Shown here piece by piece: positions 36,732 through 45,753 of a DNA stretch of 64,000 bases (the first letter of the stretch is position 1; each line of letters begins with the position of its first letter). Where the stretch lies: positions 62,001 to 126,000 of the forward strand of contig CBDCBO010000003.1 in assembly GCA_965214335.1 (NCBI GenBank), in the 5' to 3' direction. The translations under genes were made by a program, and so were the position numbers. The DNA is from Velthaea sp965214335 (GTDB taxonomy: Bacteria; Vulcanimicrobiota; Vulcanimicrobiia; Vulcanimicrobiales; Vulcanimicrobiaceae). The notes under the pieces were generated by a model that saw only the letters and a program-made list of their open reading frames with translations, had not been told where the DNA came from and did no database searches.

Positions 36732-39296
36732 TTGTGGGTTCACGTGCCTAACATCGCGGCCAGCCTTGAGAGCGACGGTGCTGCGTTCGGTCCCTTATTG
36801 CGGCGCTTCCGGCTCGCTGCGCGACTATCGCAGGAGCAATTAGCCGAACGTGCGCGACTGAGCGTCGTGAGCGTCAGCGCACTCGAGCGCGGTCGGCGGC
36901 GCGCACCGTATCGCGAAACGATTCGCCTCCTGGGCGAGGCGTTGCTGCTTACCGCCGGGCAGCGCGCAGAGCTCGAAATCGCGGCCAAACGGCGGCTACC
37001 AGGCGGCCCGAACCAAGCCAATGACGAGCCAGACGGGGACGACACGGAGGAAATGCCGGCCGCGCAGCAGCCGGGTGTTGCTCGGCGACATAATTTACCC
37101 GTTTCGCGAACCCGGCTCATTGGCCGCGAACGCGACGTCGCGGCCCTGGTGGGCATGCTGCGGAGCAACCGGCTCGTAACGCTCGTCGGTACCGGCGGTA
37201 TCGGCAAAACCCGAACCGCGCTCGCCGCCGGTGAGGCGCTTGTCGACGAAACGCCGGCCGGTGTTTGGTTCATCGATCTTGCACCGCTTTCCAACGGATC
37301 GTTTGTCGTTGCCGCGGTCGCCCATGTGCTCGAGCTCAAAGAGCCGAGCAACGGCGACCTGCGTAACGTGCTCTTGAGCTATCTCAAGCACAAAGATGTG
37401 TTGCTCATCTTCGATAATTGCGAGCACGTCGTGGCGGACGTCGCCATGCTCCTCGACGAACTGCTTCGCGGTTGCGCTCGTCTCAAGATTTTGGCAACCA
37501 GCCGCGAACGGCTGCGCATCAACGGCGAACAAGCCCACCGGCTACCGTCATTAACGGTACCGGCGCGCGGCGCCGCAATGCGGATGCGCGCGGCCGATGC
37601 AGGTCAGTACGCGGCGCTGACGCTCTTCATCGAACGTGCCCAAGCCATCGACGGGCGGTTTGAGATACATGATGCGAACGCCCCGGCCGTCGCTGAGATC
37701 TGCCGCCTGCTCGACGGTATCGCTTTGGCAATCGAACTCGCCGCCGCACGCAGTAATATCTTGCCGCCCGGCGCGCTGCTCGAGAAGCTCGACGAACGCT
37801 TTCGCATCCTCACCGGCGGCGAACGCTTCGCTTTACCGCGTCATCAAACGATGCTGGCCCTCATCGATTGGAGCTACGATCTGCTGACGCCGCGCGAGCA
37901 ACGGTTATTCGAACGGCTTTCGGTCTTCGCCGGCGGCTGCGACTTGACCGAAGCGAGCGCCGTGTGCGGCGACGAAGGTGACGACGAGTTTACCGTACTT
38001 GACGTGGTGATGTCGCTCGTCGAGAAGTCGCTGCTCATGACGGACGTCAGAGGGCGCGATATGCGGTATCGTCTGCTTGAATCGTCGCGCATGTATGGCG
38101 CGCGCAAACTTCGCGAGCACGGTGAAGCGCAGCACATCGCGCGCCGGCACAGTCAGACGTATCTTGCCTTAGCCGAGCACCTCGAACGCGAACGAAATAC
38201 CGCGCCGGACGCCGAGTGGGTCGCCCGGTCCGAACCGGAACTCGAAAATTGGCACGCCGCACTGATCTGGAGCTTCGGTCCCGCTGGTGACGTTCTGCTT
38301 GGGCAGCGGCTCGTCGGCGCGTTGCGTCCGGTCTGGTCGAGTAAGGGGCTGGCGGAGGGCCGGCGCTGGATTGACGTCGCGCTCGATCGGGCTACCGACG
38401 GTACGCCGACGGAGATCATCGATCGACTGCACTTTGCCGCCGCGAGCATCACCTTTACGTTTGGAGAATACGAAGCAGCATTGGCCCAGAGCATTCCGCT
38501 TGTCAATCGTTTTCGCGCCGCCGGAAACGAAGCTCTAGCCGCGTATGCCGAGTACTTTGCCGGCGGATCGTTGGTTTCAATGGGCCGCGTCACGGAAGGC
38601 ACGCCTTTTCTCGAGCGTGCGCTGGCATCGGCGCGGGCGCAAGGCAACGTGCGCCTGACCGGCCTCGTGTTGGAAGATATCGGGTATGCCACGTCGCTGG
38701 GACCGGATCCGGCGCAAGCGCGCGTACAACTTGGTGAGGCGCTCAAGATTTGGACGATGATCGGTGCCAAGCGCAATGTTCTTAACGGCGCCGTTGTTCT
38801 CGCGGAAAACTTGTTTTTGTGCGGTGAAACGGAATCCGCGATCGAGTTAGCGGTGCAGACGATCGAAAAGTTGCGCGAAATGGCCTTTAGCCGCACGCTC
38901 ATCTCAGCGCTCAATAATTTAGCGGCCTATTTGAATGCAGCGGATCGCTTCCAAGAGGCGGTGCTCGTTGGGCGTCAAGCGCTTGAGATCGCGCTCGAAA
39001 CGGAGGCGCACGTCGCCCAGACATGGTCGGTGCAGCATCTTGCCGCCGCCGCTGCGCTCGTACCGCGTAGCGCAACACCGACGCAAACATTGCACGACGC
39101 GACTCGTCTCATCGGTTATGCCGACGCGCGGCTGCTCGAACTCGGATCACCTCGAACGCCGCCCGAGCAACGCGAGTACGATCGGGCGCGAACTGCATTA
39201 GCGCACGCGCTCGCGCCCGCGCTGATGAGCGAGTTGCTCGCAGCGGGTGCCGGGCTCTCGCCGGAACGTGCGGTCGAAATCGCACGGTTGGTCTAG
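36732..39296 (+). CDS. Large XRE-type HTH / NB-ARC-like ATPase / TPR regulator
   Basis: An 854-residue multidomain protein of the STAND-like predicted-ATPase class. Residues 15-75 form an XRE helix-turn-helix (LSQEQLAERARLSVVSVSAL, ERGRRRAPYRET). From about 125 comes an NTPase: Walker A GTGGIGKTRTAL, Walker B VLLIFDNCEHV, sensor ILATSRERL, and the winged-helix region DWSYDLLTPREQRLFERLSV. The last 400 residues are helical TPR-like repeats. Such proteins integrate a ligand or protein signal and regulate transcription. The TTG at 36732 has GGGGCGA upstream; GTG 36744 is an alternative. The next gene on the same strand codes for a secreted protein. Confidence 0.85.
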   Translation: MWVHVPNIAASLESDGAAFGPLLRRFRLAARLSQEQLAERARLSVVSVSALERGRRRAPYRETIRLLGEALLLTAGQRAELEIAAKRRLPGGPNQANDEPDGDDTEEMPAAQQPGVARRHNLPVSRTRLIGRERDVAALVGMLRSNRLVTLVGTGGIGKTRTALAAGEALVDETPAGVWFIDLAPLSNGSFVVAAVAHVLELKEPSNGDLRNVLLSYLKHKDVLLIFDNCEHVVADVAMLLDELLRGCARLKILATSRERLRINGEQAHRLPSLTVPARGAAMRMRAADAGQYAALTLFIERAQAIDGRFEIHDANAPAVAEICRLLDGIALAIELAAARSNILPPGALLEKLDERFRILTGGERFALPRHQTMLALIDWSYDLLTPREQRLFERLSVFAGGCDLTEASAVCGDEGDDEFTVLDVVMSLVEKSLLMTDVRGRDMRYRLLESSRMYGARKLREHGEAQHIARRHSQTYLALAEHLERERNTAPDAEWVARSEPELENWHAALIWSFGPAGDVLLGQRLVGALRPVWSSKGLAEGRRWIDVALDRATDGTPTEIIDRLHFAAASITFTFGEYEAALAQSIPLVNRFRAAGNEALAAYAEYFAGGSLVSMGRVTEGTPFLERALASARAQGNVRLTGLVLEDIGYATSLGPDPAQARVQLGEALKIWTMIGAKRNVLNGAVVLAENLFLCGETESAIELAVQTIEKLREMAFSRTLISALNNLAAYLNAADRFQEAVLVGRQALEIALETEAHVAQTWSVQHLAAAAALVPRSATPTQTLHDATRLIGYADARLLELGSPRTPPEQREYDRARTALAHALAPALMSELLAAGAGLSPERAVEIARLV

Positions 39297-39475
39297 CCGG
39301 CGCTCGCCGGCCGCCGGTAGGTTCCAAATTCGTACCAACGCCGAACTGTACGGGTCACTGTAAGGGGTTGTTGTGCGAGTGTTTCTGTTCGCGCCCGCGG
39401 CCGGCTGCGATCATGTGAACACGCCGCACGACACGTCGGCGGCACCTCCCGCACCGCTTAACAAAAGGACCCACC

Positions 39476-41242
39476 ATGACGCACATGCCCGGTCGCACCG
39501 CCTCAGTTTCCAACCTTCGCCGGTTGACCACCGGTCTCGCCCTGGCCGCTACCGTTGCGACGCAATTGACCGTGACGCCGGCACTGGCGGTTCCGCCGCC
39601 GCCCGTACCATGGATCGTCGCCGGCGGCATCGGCTTCAGCGCGACCGTGCCGGCGGTACATGAGAATCTGCCGCTCTATCGACTCACGCGTACGTCCGCT
39701 CCGACAGCGCTCGTGCAAAGCGTCTTGGCGGCCGTAAAAGCAGCACCGCTCGCGATGCAAGGCACTCGTATGGTCGCCCAAAACGCGCACGGTGCTCTCA
39801 GCGCGTATGTCGACGGCGTGCGCGGCGACGCCGAGATTTTCCCCGACTTCGCCGGCGCGCCGGCTCGTTCGGCAACGCTTTCCAAGGCCTCACTCGAACT
39901 GGCCGCAACGAGTGTTTTTGCCCGCGCCGATATGATTCCCAAAGATGCTACCGTCGCGCAGTTGGGCAGCGAAACGCCGGTGTTCGGCGCCGCAACGACC
40001 AAGACTACCGGCACCCAAGCCGCTGCCAAACCCGCCGCACAACACCTGTTCACCTACGTCAACGCCGCGCGCTATGCGCATGGACTTCCGGTCGTCGGCA
40101 AAGGTTCGCAAGCATCGGTCGCCGTTGCTGACGATGGCTCGATCCGCGGCATGGTGCGGCGTTGGCAAGCAGCCACGGTCGCCGGTAGCGTCGTGCCGAC
40201 GACGACCACCGCGCAAGTGATGGCCGCGATTAGCGCGCAGCTCAAACCACTCCAGAACGCGCACACGCAAATAACGGTCAATCGGATCACGACTGCATAC
40301 TATGACGGCGGAGCCGCGTACTTGCAGCCGGTCTACACGTTCCTGGCCACCGTCCACGGCGGCAAAGTTTCCGACGATCGCGTCGTCGGCTACGTACCGG
40401 TCGGAAAGCTCGTCGAACCGTTGCCGATTATCGGCGCGACGCACGGAGTAGCTCCGGTTCGTCAATCGAGGCCTGCCGGCAAGTCGGGCGGCAATGCGAT
40501 TCAAAATGCGAATGGCGGTTACATTCAGCTCGGCGAATACGCCAACGACGACGGTTCGATGCTCGATATGGCCGACGCCTACAACAATGGCTATACCGCC
40601 AACTCGCCGTGGTGGGCTCCGGCGATCTCACGCACGCAGTGGTTCTGGGCGGACCCGTCTCAGTACGTCGGCTCCTCGAATTGGTATGTGAACGCAGTCG
40701 ACATTGCGTACACCAACCCGCACGGCGATTGGTGGGAGAACACCACGAACGGAAATGGCGCCGGCTTCTTTTACATCAATGATATCGGCACGAACGGCAA
40801 TCCGGGGTATGGTGCGGCTGCCGGCGGAATTCTTTCGACCTGGATCCTCGACTCGTGCGAAGTAATCCCGTCGGCCTACGACCTATCGGTCACCACCGGA
40901 AATGGCTACAATGCGTTTGCGCCTTGGTTCCCGGTGTTTCAGGGACTACACCGCGCGCTCGGCTTCCGCACTGAGATGCTGTTGTTCCAAGATAGTATGA
41001 ATTGGCAGATCGCCTACGATCAGTCGCAAGGCGCCGATGCGGTCTCAGCGTACTTTAACGACGTTGCCGCGGTAAACTTCAACGGAATCTACGGCACGTA
41101 CTATGACGCACATCTGGGCTGGAACGTCAATTACGATCGCGTCTCGGTCATGGTCGACCAGCGTAATAACGGCGAATCGATCTACGCGACCGGCGGCCAG
41201 TCGGCCGCATACGGCCTCAACAACTACTGGATGGGCGACTAA
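39476..41242 (+). CDS. Secreted DUF6345-like protein
   Basis: A 588-residue exported protein. A signal peptide ends at about residue 38 (TVTPALA-VPPP). Residues 40-340 are Ala/Thr/Val-rich with beta-type segments. The C-terminal 240 residues change composition sharply to Trp, Tyr, Asn and Gly (QWFWADPSQYVGSSNWYVNA, GYNAFAPWFPVFQGLHRALG, GFRTEMLLFQDS), matching my recollection of DUF6345, a putative peptidase-like secreted domain. Family assignment is by memory of that PWFPVFxGLH phrase. About 180 bases separate it from the large HTH-ATPase regulator upstream. A hairpin follows the stop. Confidence 0.65.
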   Translation: MTHMPGRTASVSNLRRLTTGLALAATVATQLTVTPALAVPPPPVPWIVAGGIGFSATVPAVHENLPLYRLTRTSAPTALVQSVLAAVKAAPLAMQGTRMVAQNAHGALSAYVDGVRGDAEIFPDFAGAPARSATLSKASLELAATSVFARADMIPKDATVAQLGSETPVFGAATTKTTGTQAAAKPAAQHLFTYVNAARYAHGLPVVGKGSQASVAVADDGSIRGMVRRWQAATVAGSVVPTTTTAQVMAAISAQLKPLQNAHTQITVNRITTAYYDGGAAYLQPVYTFLATVHGGKVSDDRVVGYVPVGKLVEPLPIIGATHGVAPVRQSRPAGKSGGNAIQNANGGYIQLGEYANDDGSMLDMADAYNNGYTANSPWWAPAISRTQWFWADPSQYVGSSNWYVNAVDIAYTNPHGDWWENTTNGNGAGFFYINDIGTNGNPGYGAAAGGILSTWILDSCEVIPSAYDLSVTTGNGYNAFAPWFPVFQGLHRALGFRTEMLLFQDSMNWQIAYDQSQGADAVSAYFNDVAAVNFNGIYGTYYDAHLGWNVNYDRVSVMVDQRNNGESIYATGGQSAAYGLNNYWMGD

Positions 41243-41586
41243 TCTTTCTGGGCCCTGCGTCGCTGCGGGCATCCGGGAAATTCGCGGCGGAGCCGTCAGA
41301 CAGAACGAGTCCAGCTTCGGCGGGGCTCGTTCTTCGCGTGCCTACCGCGCATCGGCCGCCTCATAAACGACACGACTACGGACGCTCGCATCCGTCAACG
41401 AACGAACCTTTGCACCGATTCCGACGACGCCGTTGAGCAGCGCAGCGCTGACCGCGTCGGTGCACCGGTCTTTCGTCGTTATCTCGGTGCCGGCTTGTGC
41501 GGACGAGCCGGTCGTTTGCGGCGGGCCGTTTGCGATCTGCCGCGTGCGCGACTGGAACGCGCAGCCGGAGCAGCGTATGTAGCGGC
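41243..41586. other. Intergenic region after the secreted protein
   Basis: About 340 bases between two plus-strand genes. It holds the hairpin at 41302-41333 and otherwise no credible coding frame. The open frame upstream of 41587 lacks similarity to hydrolases and is not included in that gene. Confidence 0.4.
41302..41333 (+). terminator. Terminator-like hairpin after the DUF6345-like gene
   Basis: AGAACGAG (41302-41309) and CTCGTTCT (41326-41333) pair perfectly; further pairing of CC with GG inside leaves a small loop. It lies 60 bases past the stop. The tract after the stem (TCGCG) has few T residues, so efficiency is uncertain. Confidence 0.5.
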
Positions 41587-42387
41587 ATGAGCACTTCGAA
41601 TGACGCCCAACGTGTCGCTCTCAATTGGGTGCGGACCGGCCCCAGAAACACCAGTACGGTTGTTCTCATCCACGCGGTGGGTTTCGATTTAACATATTGG
41701 GACCGCCAGATTGAAGCGTTACGGTCGGCGTATGATGTAGTCGCATTCGATCTGCCCGGACATGGCCGGTCAGCCGGCGGCCCGCACGATTGGATATCGT
41801 TTGCGAACGCACTCGCAAGCCTCAAGGAATTAATTGCTAACGTCGACTCCGGTCCGGTGCACCTCGCCGGCATATCGTTCGGCGCAATGATCGCGCAAAC
41901 GATGGTTCTCGCCTACCCGGAATTGGTGCGCTCGCTAACGCTTATCGGCACGGCGGCGGCGTTCCCCGAAGGTGTCCGGGCCGCGATGCGAGCGCGAGCG
42001 CAAGCGACGCGAGACGGAGGTATGCAAGCCGTGCTGCAGCCGAGTTTGGACCGCTGGTTCACGTCTCAAACGGTGACGCAGCGACCGGACCTCATCGACC
42101 GCGTTTCAAAGACCGTGTTGGGCGCCGATCCAGTAGTGCATGCCGCAATCTGGGAGCTCATAGCGAATGATTTCGATGTCGTGGCGCGGCTGGGCGAGAT
42201 CGCTTGTCCGGCGCTCATCGTCGTCGGTGAACGAGACCCGAGCACTCCGCCCGCTGCCGCATCCGTTTTGGCCGCCGGCATTCGCGCAGCGCAACACGTC
42301 GTGCTTCCGCGCGTGTCGCATATGGCGACGCTCGAAGCGCCGGCTGCGGTCAACGCACACGTCGAGCGGTTTCTGTCCAGCGTATGA
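41587..42387 (+). CDS. Alpha/beta hydrolase, 3-oxoadipate enol-lactonase-like
   Basis: A 266-residue alpha/beta hydrolase. The oxyanion region is VVLIHAVGFDLTYWDRQI, the FDLPGHGRS turn is standard, the nucleophile is in GISFGAMIAQ, the acid in VVGERDPSTPP and the His in PRVSHMATLEAP. The overall pattern is that of PcaD (3-oxoadipate enol-lactonase). The neighbouring convergent gene is a PcaF-type thiolase, which acts two steps later in the beta-ketoadipate pathway, so the assignment is plausible but not certain. The ATG at 41587 begins the homologous part. Confidence 0.8.
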   Translation: MSTSNDAQRVALNWVRTGPRNTSTVVLIHAVGFDLTYWDRQIEALRSAYDVVAFDLPGHGRSAGGPHDWISFANALASLKELIANVDSGPVHLAGISFGAMIAQTMVLAYPELVRSLTLIGTAAAFPEGVRAAMRARAQATRDGGMQAVLQPSLDRWFTSQTVTQRPDLIDRVSKTVLGADPVVHAAIWELIANDFDVVARLGEIACPALIVVGERDPSTPPAAASVLAAGIRAAQHVVLPRVSHMATLEAPAAVNAHVERFLSSV

Positions 42388-42424
42388 GGCGCTCACGTCC
42401 AACGCATTCAAGTGACGTCGATCG

Positions 42425-43648
42425 TCACACGCGTTCGAGGAGCATGGCAATGCCCTGTCCGACCCCGATGCACATGGTGCAGACGGCGTAGCGGGCAGAC
42501 AATCGGTCGAGGCTCAGCGATGCGCTCAGCGCCAGCCGAGCGCCGCTCATGCCCAGCGGATGGCCCAGCGCGATCGCTCCGCCGTTCGGGTTCACGTGCT
42601 GCGCGTCGTCGGGCAGACCCAGCTCGCGCAAAACGGCCAGCGACTGTGCGGCAAATGCTTCATTGAGCTCGAACAAATCAATGTCGCTGACCGTTAGCCG
42701 CGTGAGGGTCAGTAATTTGCGCACCGCTGGCACGGGCCCCATTCCCATGCTGCGCGGCGGCACTCCGGCGCACGTACTGGCGACGATGCGTGCGCGCGGT
42801 CGTAGGCCGTATCGTTCCACCGCCGCTTGGGAGGCGACAAGTACCGCGGCCGCGCCATCGTTCACGCTCGATGCATTGCCGGCCGTAACCGATCCGCCGG
42901 AGCGAAACGGAGCCGGCAGGGCGGCCAACTTCTCGATGGTCGTTTCGGGTCGCGGTTGCTCGTCGGTGTCGACGACCGTTACAAAGCCTTTCTTTGAGCC
43001 AACCGTCACCGGCACGATCTCGGCTTGCAATCGACCTGCGGCAAGGGCGGCCGCCGTCCGTTGCTGCGATCGCAACGCGAACGCATCTTGGTCGCCGCGC
43101 GCAACACCATAATCGGCGGCAACATTCTCGGCCGTTTCGGGCATGCTATCGACGCCAAAGCGTTTGGCGAAGGCCGGATTGATGAAACGCCAACCGATCG
43201 TCGTATCGTACACCGCGTTTTCGCGTGCGAACGCCGCGCCGGCCTTCGGCATAACGAACGGCGCTCGGCTCATGCTCTCGACGCCGCCCGCGATGCACAG
43301 ATCGGCATCGCCCGCACGAATCGCGTGTGCGGCGATGGCGATCGCGTCCAAACCCGAACCGCACAGCCGATTGATCGTCGATCCCGGAATGCACTCCGGT
43401 AAGCCGGCCAGCAACAGCGACATGCGGGCAACGTTGCGGTTATCTTCGCCGGCCTGATTCGCGCAGCCGTAAAAGACATTGTCGACGGCTTCCCAGTCGA
43501 CGTGCAGATTGCGCTTCATCAGCGCTGCGAGCGGTACCGCCCCCAGATCGTCGGGCCGAACGGGCGCCAGCACGCCGGCGTATCTGCCGATCGGCGTGCG
43601 GACGCCATCGCACAGAAACGCGTGGAGCCGACCGTTCGCGGTGCTCAT
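42425..43648 (-). CDS. pcaF: Acetyl-CoA acyltransferase, 3-oxoadipyl-CoA thiolase type
   Basis: A 407-residue thiolase. The nucleophilic Cys is in INRLCGSGLDAI, the His in GHPLGMSGARL, and the second Cys in CIGVGQG. The stretch YGCANQAGEDNRNVARMSLL is a mark of 3-oxoadipyl-CoA thiolases (PcaF/PaaJ), which release acetyl-CoA and succinyl-CoA at the end of aromatic ring degradation. The ATG at 43648 lies four bases after the stop of the WYL regulator on the same strand, so the two are likely co-transcribed. It converges on the enol-lactonase-like hydrolase. Confidence 0.9.
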   Translation of the reverse strand: MSTANGRLHAFLCDGVRTPIGRYAGVLAPVRPDDLGAVPLAALMKRNLHVDWEAVDNVFYGCANQAGEDNRNVARMSLLLAGLPECIPGSTINRLCGSGLDAIAIAAHAIRAGDADLCIAGGVESMSRAPFVMPKAGAAFARENAVYDTTIGWRFINPAFAKRFGVDSMPETAENVAADYGVARGDQDAFALRSQQRTAAALAAGRLQAEIVPVTVGSKKGFVTVVDTDEQPRPETTIEKLAALPAPFRSGGSVTAGNASSVNDGAAAVLVASQAAVERYGLRPRARIVASTCAGVPPRSMGMGPVPAVRKLLTLTRLTVSDIDLFELNEAFAAQSLAVLRELGLPDDAQHVNPNGGAIALGHPLGMSGARLALSASLSLDRLSARYAVCTMCIGVGQGIAMLLERV

Positions 43649-43652
43649 GACG

Positions 43653-44624
43653 CTACGACCCGAAGCTCGCGGCGAGTGCCGCCGGTTGCGCGTCGAACAC
43701 TGCGATAGCGTGCCGCGCTCGTTCCACGATGAGGCGCGGAAGTTCGTCGGGCGAAACAATTTGGACCGCATCGGCGTGAACGAGGACCGAAGCGACGGCC
43801 AACTCACGCGACGGAAACGCAACGCGCAGTAATGCGTAATCGTCGTCCTCGCTCAGTACGCGGACGTCCCAGAAAAACATCGCGACAGCAGTGCGCTTGA
43901 CGCGCAGCACCACCTCGTAGATTTCTTGCGGTTGCGATTCGATCGAGGTTACCGACGCATTCCAATACGCTTCGAGATCGAAGCTGGCCGGTCGCGCGAA
44001 CGGCGACGAAAGCGTTGCGACGGCGACTATGCGTTGGGCACGAAACGTGCGGTAACCCTTGCCGGCCTCGCGCGCGATCAGATACCAAATCCCGGCTTTG
44101 GCAACAAGTCCAAGCGGGTCGATGCAGCGCTCGCTCACCGTGCCCGTGCGGTCGCGATACTGCAGGCGAACTTGGCGGTCGTTCTGCACGGCGCTACGGA
44201 GCTGCACGAGCAATGCGGTGGGTTGCTCGCCCCGGCTCCAGCGATTGTGATCGAGAAAAAGCCGTGCGCGTCCGGTCTCGATCGCAAGGCGCGCGGTCGC
44301 CGGCAAGGCGCCGGCGAGCTTCTGCAAGGCCTGCGATTGGGCCGCGATGCCAAAGTCGGTCAGCGGCCCGGGACCGGAGGCAAACAGCGCTTGCAACTCG
44401 TCGTTCGTGAAGTGTTCCAACGCTCGGCGGTAATCGTCGGCAAGGATGATGCCCCCGAGCGGTCCGCGCTCCATATGAATCGGCACGCCGGCCGCGCATA
44501 ACGCTTCAACGTCGCGATAGATGGTGCGCATCGACACTTCGAGTTGGTGCGCGAGCTCGCGTGCGGTAACGCGCCGCTTTCCTTGAAGCAGCAATAGGCA
44601 GGAGAGCAGGCGTTGCGACGGCAT
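43653..44624 (-). CDS. WYL-domain transcriptional regulator (YafY/DeoR type)
   Basis: A 323-residue regulator. The N-terminal winged HTH (LSCLLLLQGKRRVTARELAH, QLEVSMRTIYRDVEALCAAG) is followed by a WYL sensor domain with the literal GIWYLIAREAGKGYRTFRAQ and a WCX-like C-terminus. Divergent from the VOC gene with a 33-bp perfect-arm palindrome between the two starts, the expected operator for both. It is followed by pcaF after four bases. Regulators of this type frequently control an adjacent glyoxalase/VOC gene. Confidence 0.9.
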   Translation of the reverse strand: MPSQRLLSCLLLLQGKRRVTARELAHQLEVSMRTIYRDVEALCAAGVPIHMERGPLGGIILADDYRRALEHFTNDELQALFASGPGPLTDFGIAAQSQALQKLAGALPATARLAIETGRARLFLDHNRWSRGEQPTALLVQLRSAVQNDRQVRLQYRDRTGTVSERCIDPLGLVAKAGIWYLIAREAGKGYRTFRAQRIVAVATLSSPFARPASFDLEAYWNASVTSIESQPQEIYEVVLRVKRTAVAMFFWDVRVLSEDDDYALLRVAFPSRELAVASVLVHADAVQIVSPDELPRLIVERARHAIAVFDAQPAALAASFGS

Positions 44625-44639
44625 CGAGCCGCCATTACC

Positions 44640-44672
44640 GTCCGTATATGACGGTACCTGTCATATACGGAC
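44640..44672. promoter_or_regulatory. 33-bp operator-like palindrome between WYL regulator and VOC gene
   Basis: GTCCGTATATGAC (44640-44652) and its exact reverse complement GTCATATACGGAC (44660-44672) flank a seven-base spacer. The site is 15 bases from the regulator start and 46 from the VOC start, so binding would block both promoters. The tract is more AT-rich than its surroundings and its arms contain TATA, so it may overlap -10 elements. Confidence 0.85.
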
Positions 44673-44718
44673 GCTACGCTGCGGTCATCGCACTCCGAAT
44701 CGCTCCGGGAGAATCACT

Positions 44719-45105
44719 ATGACGACTACCGCTCAATCAAACGCCGTCGCCGTAAAAGGGATGGACATCATCGCATTTTTGACCGCCGATCCGCAGCGCG
44801 CGATCGCGTTTTACCGCGACGTGCTGGGCATTCTGCCGACCGACATCGACGAAAAAGGTCGGGGCGCTGAGTTTACCTTGGCCGACGGTTCAACGTTTGG
44901 CGTGTGGGAGCCGGATCATGGGCCCAAGCAAGGCGCAACGGTGATGTTCGCCGTCGAAGATATTACCGCGGCGGTAAGCGTGTTTCGCTCGCGCGGCGCG
45001 CAACTTTCGGATCCCGAAGAAACGCCGGCATGTTTCATGTCGTTCGGCGCCGATCCGGACGGCAACGGATTCATGATTCACCAGCGCAAGCCCGCAGCCA
45101 CGTAG
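44719..45105 (+). CDS. VOC-family (glyoxalase/bleomycin-resistance fold) protein
   Basis: A 128-residue VOC protein with two beta-alpha-beta-beta-beta modules: MDIIAFLTADPQRAIAFYRD, FTLADGSTFGVWEPDH, then TVMFAVEDITAAVSVFRSRG and CMSFGADPDGNGFMIHQRKP. The metal-ligand pattern is partial, so the reaction (lyase, dioxygenase or ligand binding) is unknown. It is divergently transcribed from the WYL regulator, whose operator-like site is 46 bases upstream of its ATG. Confidence 0.88.
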   Translation: MTTTAQSNAVAVKGMDIIAFLTADPQRAIAFYRDVLGILPTDIDEKGRGAEFTLADGSTFGVWEPDHGPKQGATVMFAVEDITAAVSVFRSRGAQLSDPEETPACFMSFGADPDGNGFMIHQRKPAAT

Positions 45106-45118
45106 CGGGGTTGACGAT

Positions 45119-45143
45119 CGCGTCCGCCCCGGCGGCGGACGCG
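45119..45143. terminator. Hairpin between convergent genes
   Basis: CGCGTCCGCC (45119-45128) and GGCGGACGCG (45134-45143) form a perfect 10-bp stem with a five-base loop. It lies between the VOC stop (45105) and the stop of the convergent DUF1330 gene (45160). There is no T-run, so it may end transcription weakly or protect 3' ends from decay. Confidence 0.45.
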
Positions 45144-45159
45144 ACGTTCGGCCGATCGG

Positions 45160-45468
45160 CTATTCCGCCGGCGGCGCGACCCCGGCCAGGAACGTTAAGC
45201 GCCGCCGGGAGGCTTTGGGCCGAATTGCGAGCGCGCGTGCGTATTCGGCTGATGCGTACCATTCGTGCGCGCGCTCGAGTGACGCAAATTCGATGATGAC
45301 CACTTGCAGCCGCGGTCCGTCCCAATCATCCTCGATCGTCTCGACCGTACCGCCGCGCGCAAGATAACGGCCGCCATATTTTTCAACCGCCGGCCCCGCC
45401 AACGCACGGTATGCGGCAAGCGCTTGAGCGTCGATGAGTTCCAGTTCAGAGACAACATATGCCGGCAT
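45160..45468 (-). CDS. DUF1330 family protein
   Basis: A 102-residue dimeric alpha+beta barrel (DUF1330). The family pattern is clear: AYVVSELELIDAQALAAYRA, KYGGRYLARGG, VVIIEFASLERAHEWYASAE and YARALAIRPKASR. The catalytic role, if any, is unknown. The ATG at 45468 gives standard length; the frame upstream of it is Arg-rich shadow sequence. Confidence 0.9.
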   Translation of the reverse strand: MPAYVVSELELIDAQALAAYRALAGPAVEKYGGRYLARGGTVETIEDDWDGPRLQVVIIEFASLERAHEWYASAEYARALAIRPKASRRRLTFLAGVAPPAE

Positions 45469-45753
45469 GCGCGTGTCCTGCGGCGCGCGTTTTCGCGACC
45501 CCTGCGACGCCGTCGTCGCGGCTCGCCGACCAGCGCTACGCGAAGTTGACGGTACGGATACGCTTTTGCGTACGCACATCGAACGCTGGTATTCCGCTAG
45601 CCGGTGTTTGGCGCGCAGCGGTCGACCTTGCGCTGACCGCTTCCCCGTCGCATCAATGTGATGGGCAGGGCGAGGCATGAACGCACGCGTGTTCGTTGAT
45701 GCGCGCTCCGTAGCCGCAGGGCTGTTTTAGGCGCTGCCGGAAGCGCGTTCGTT

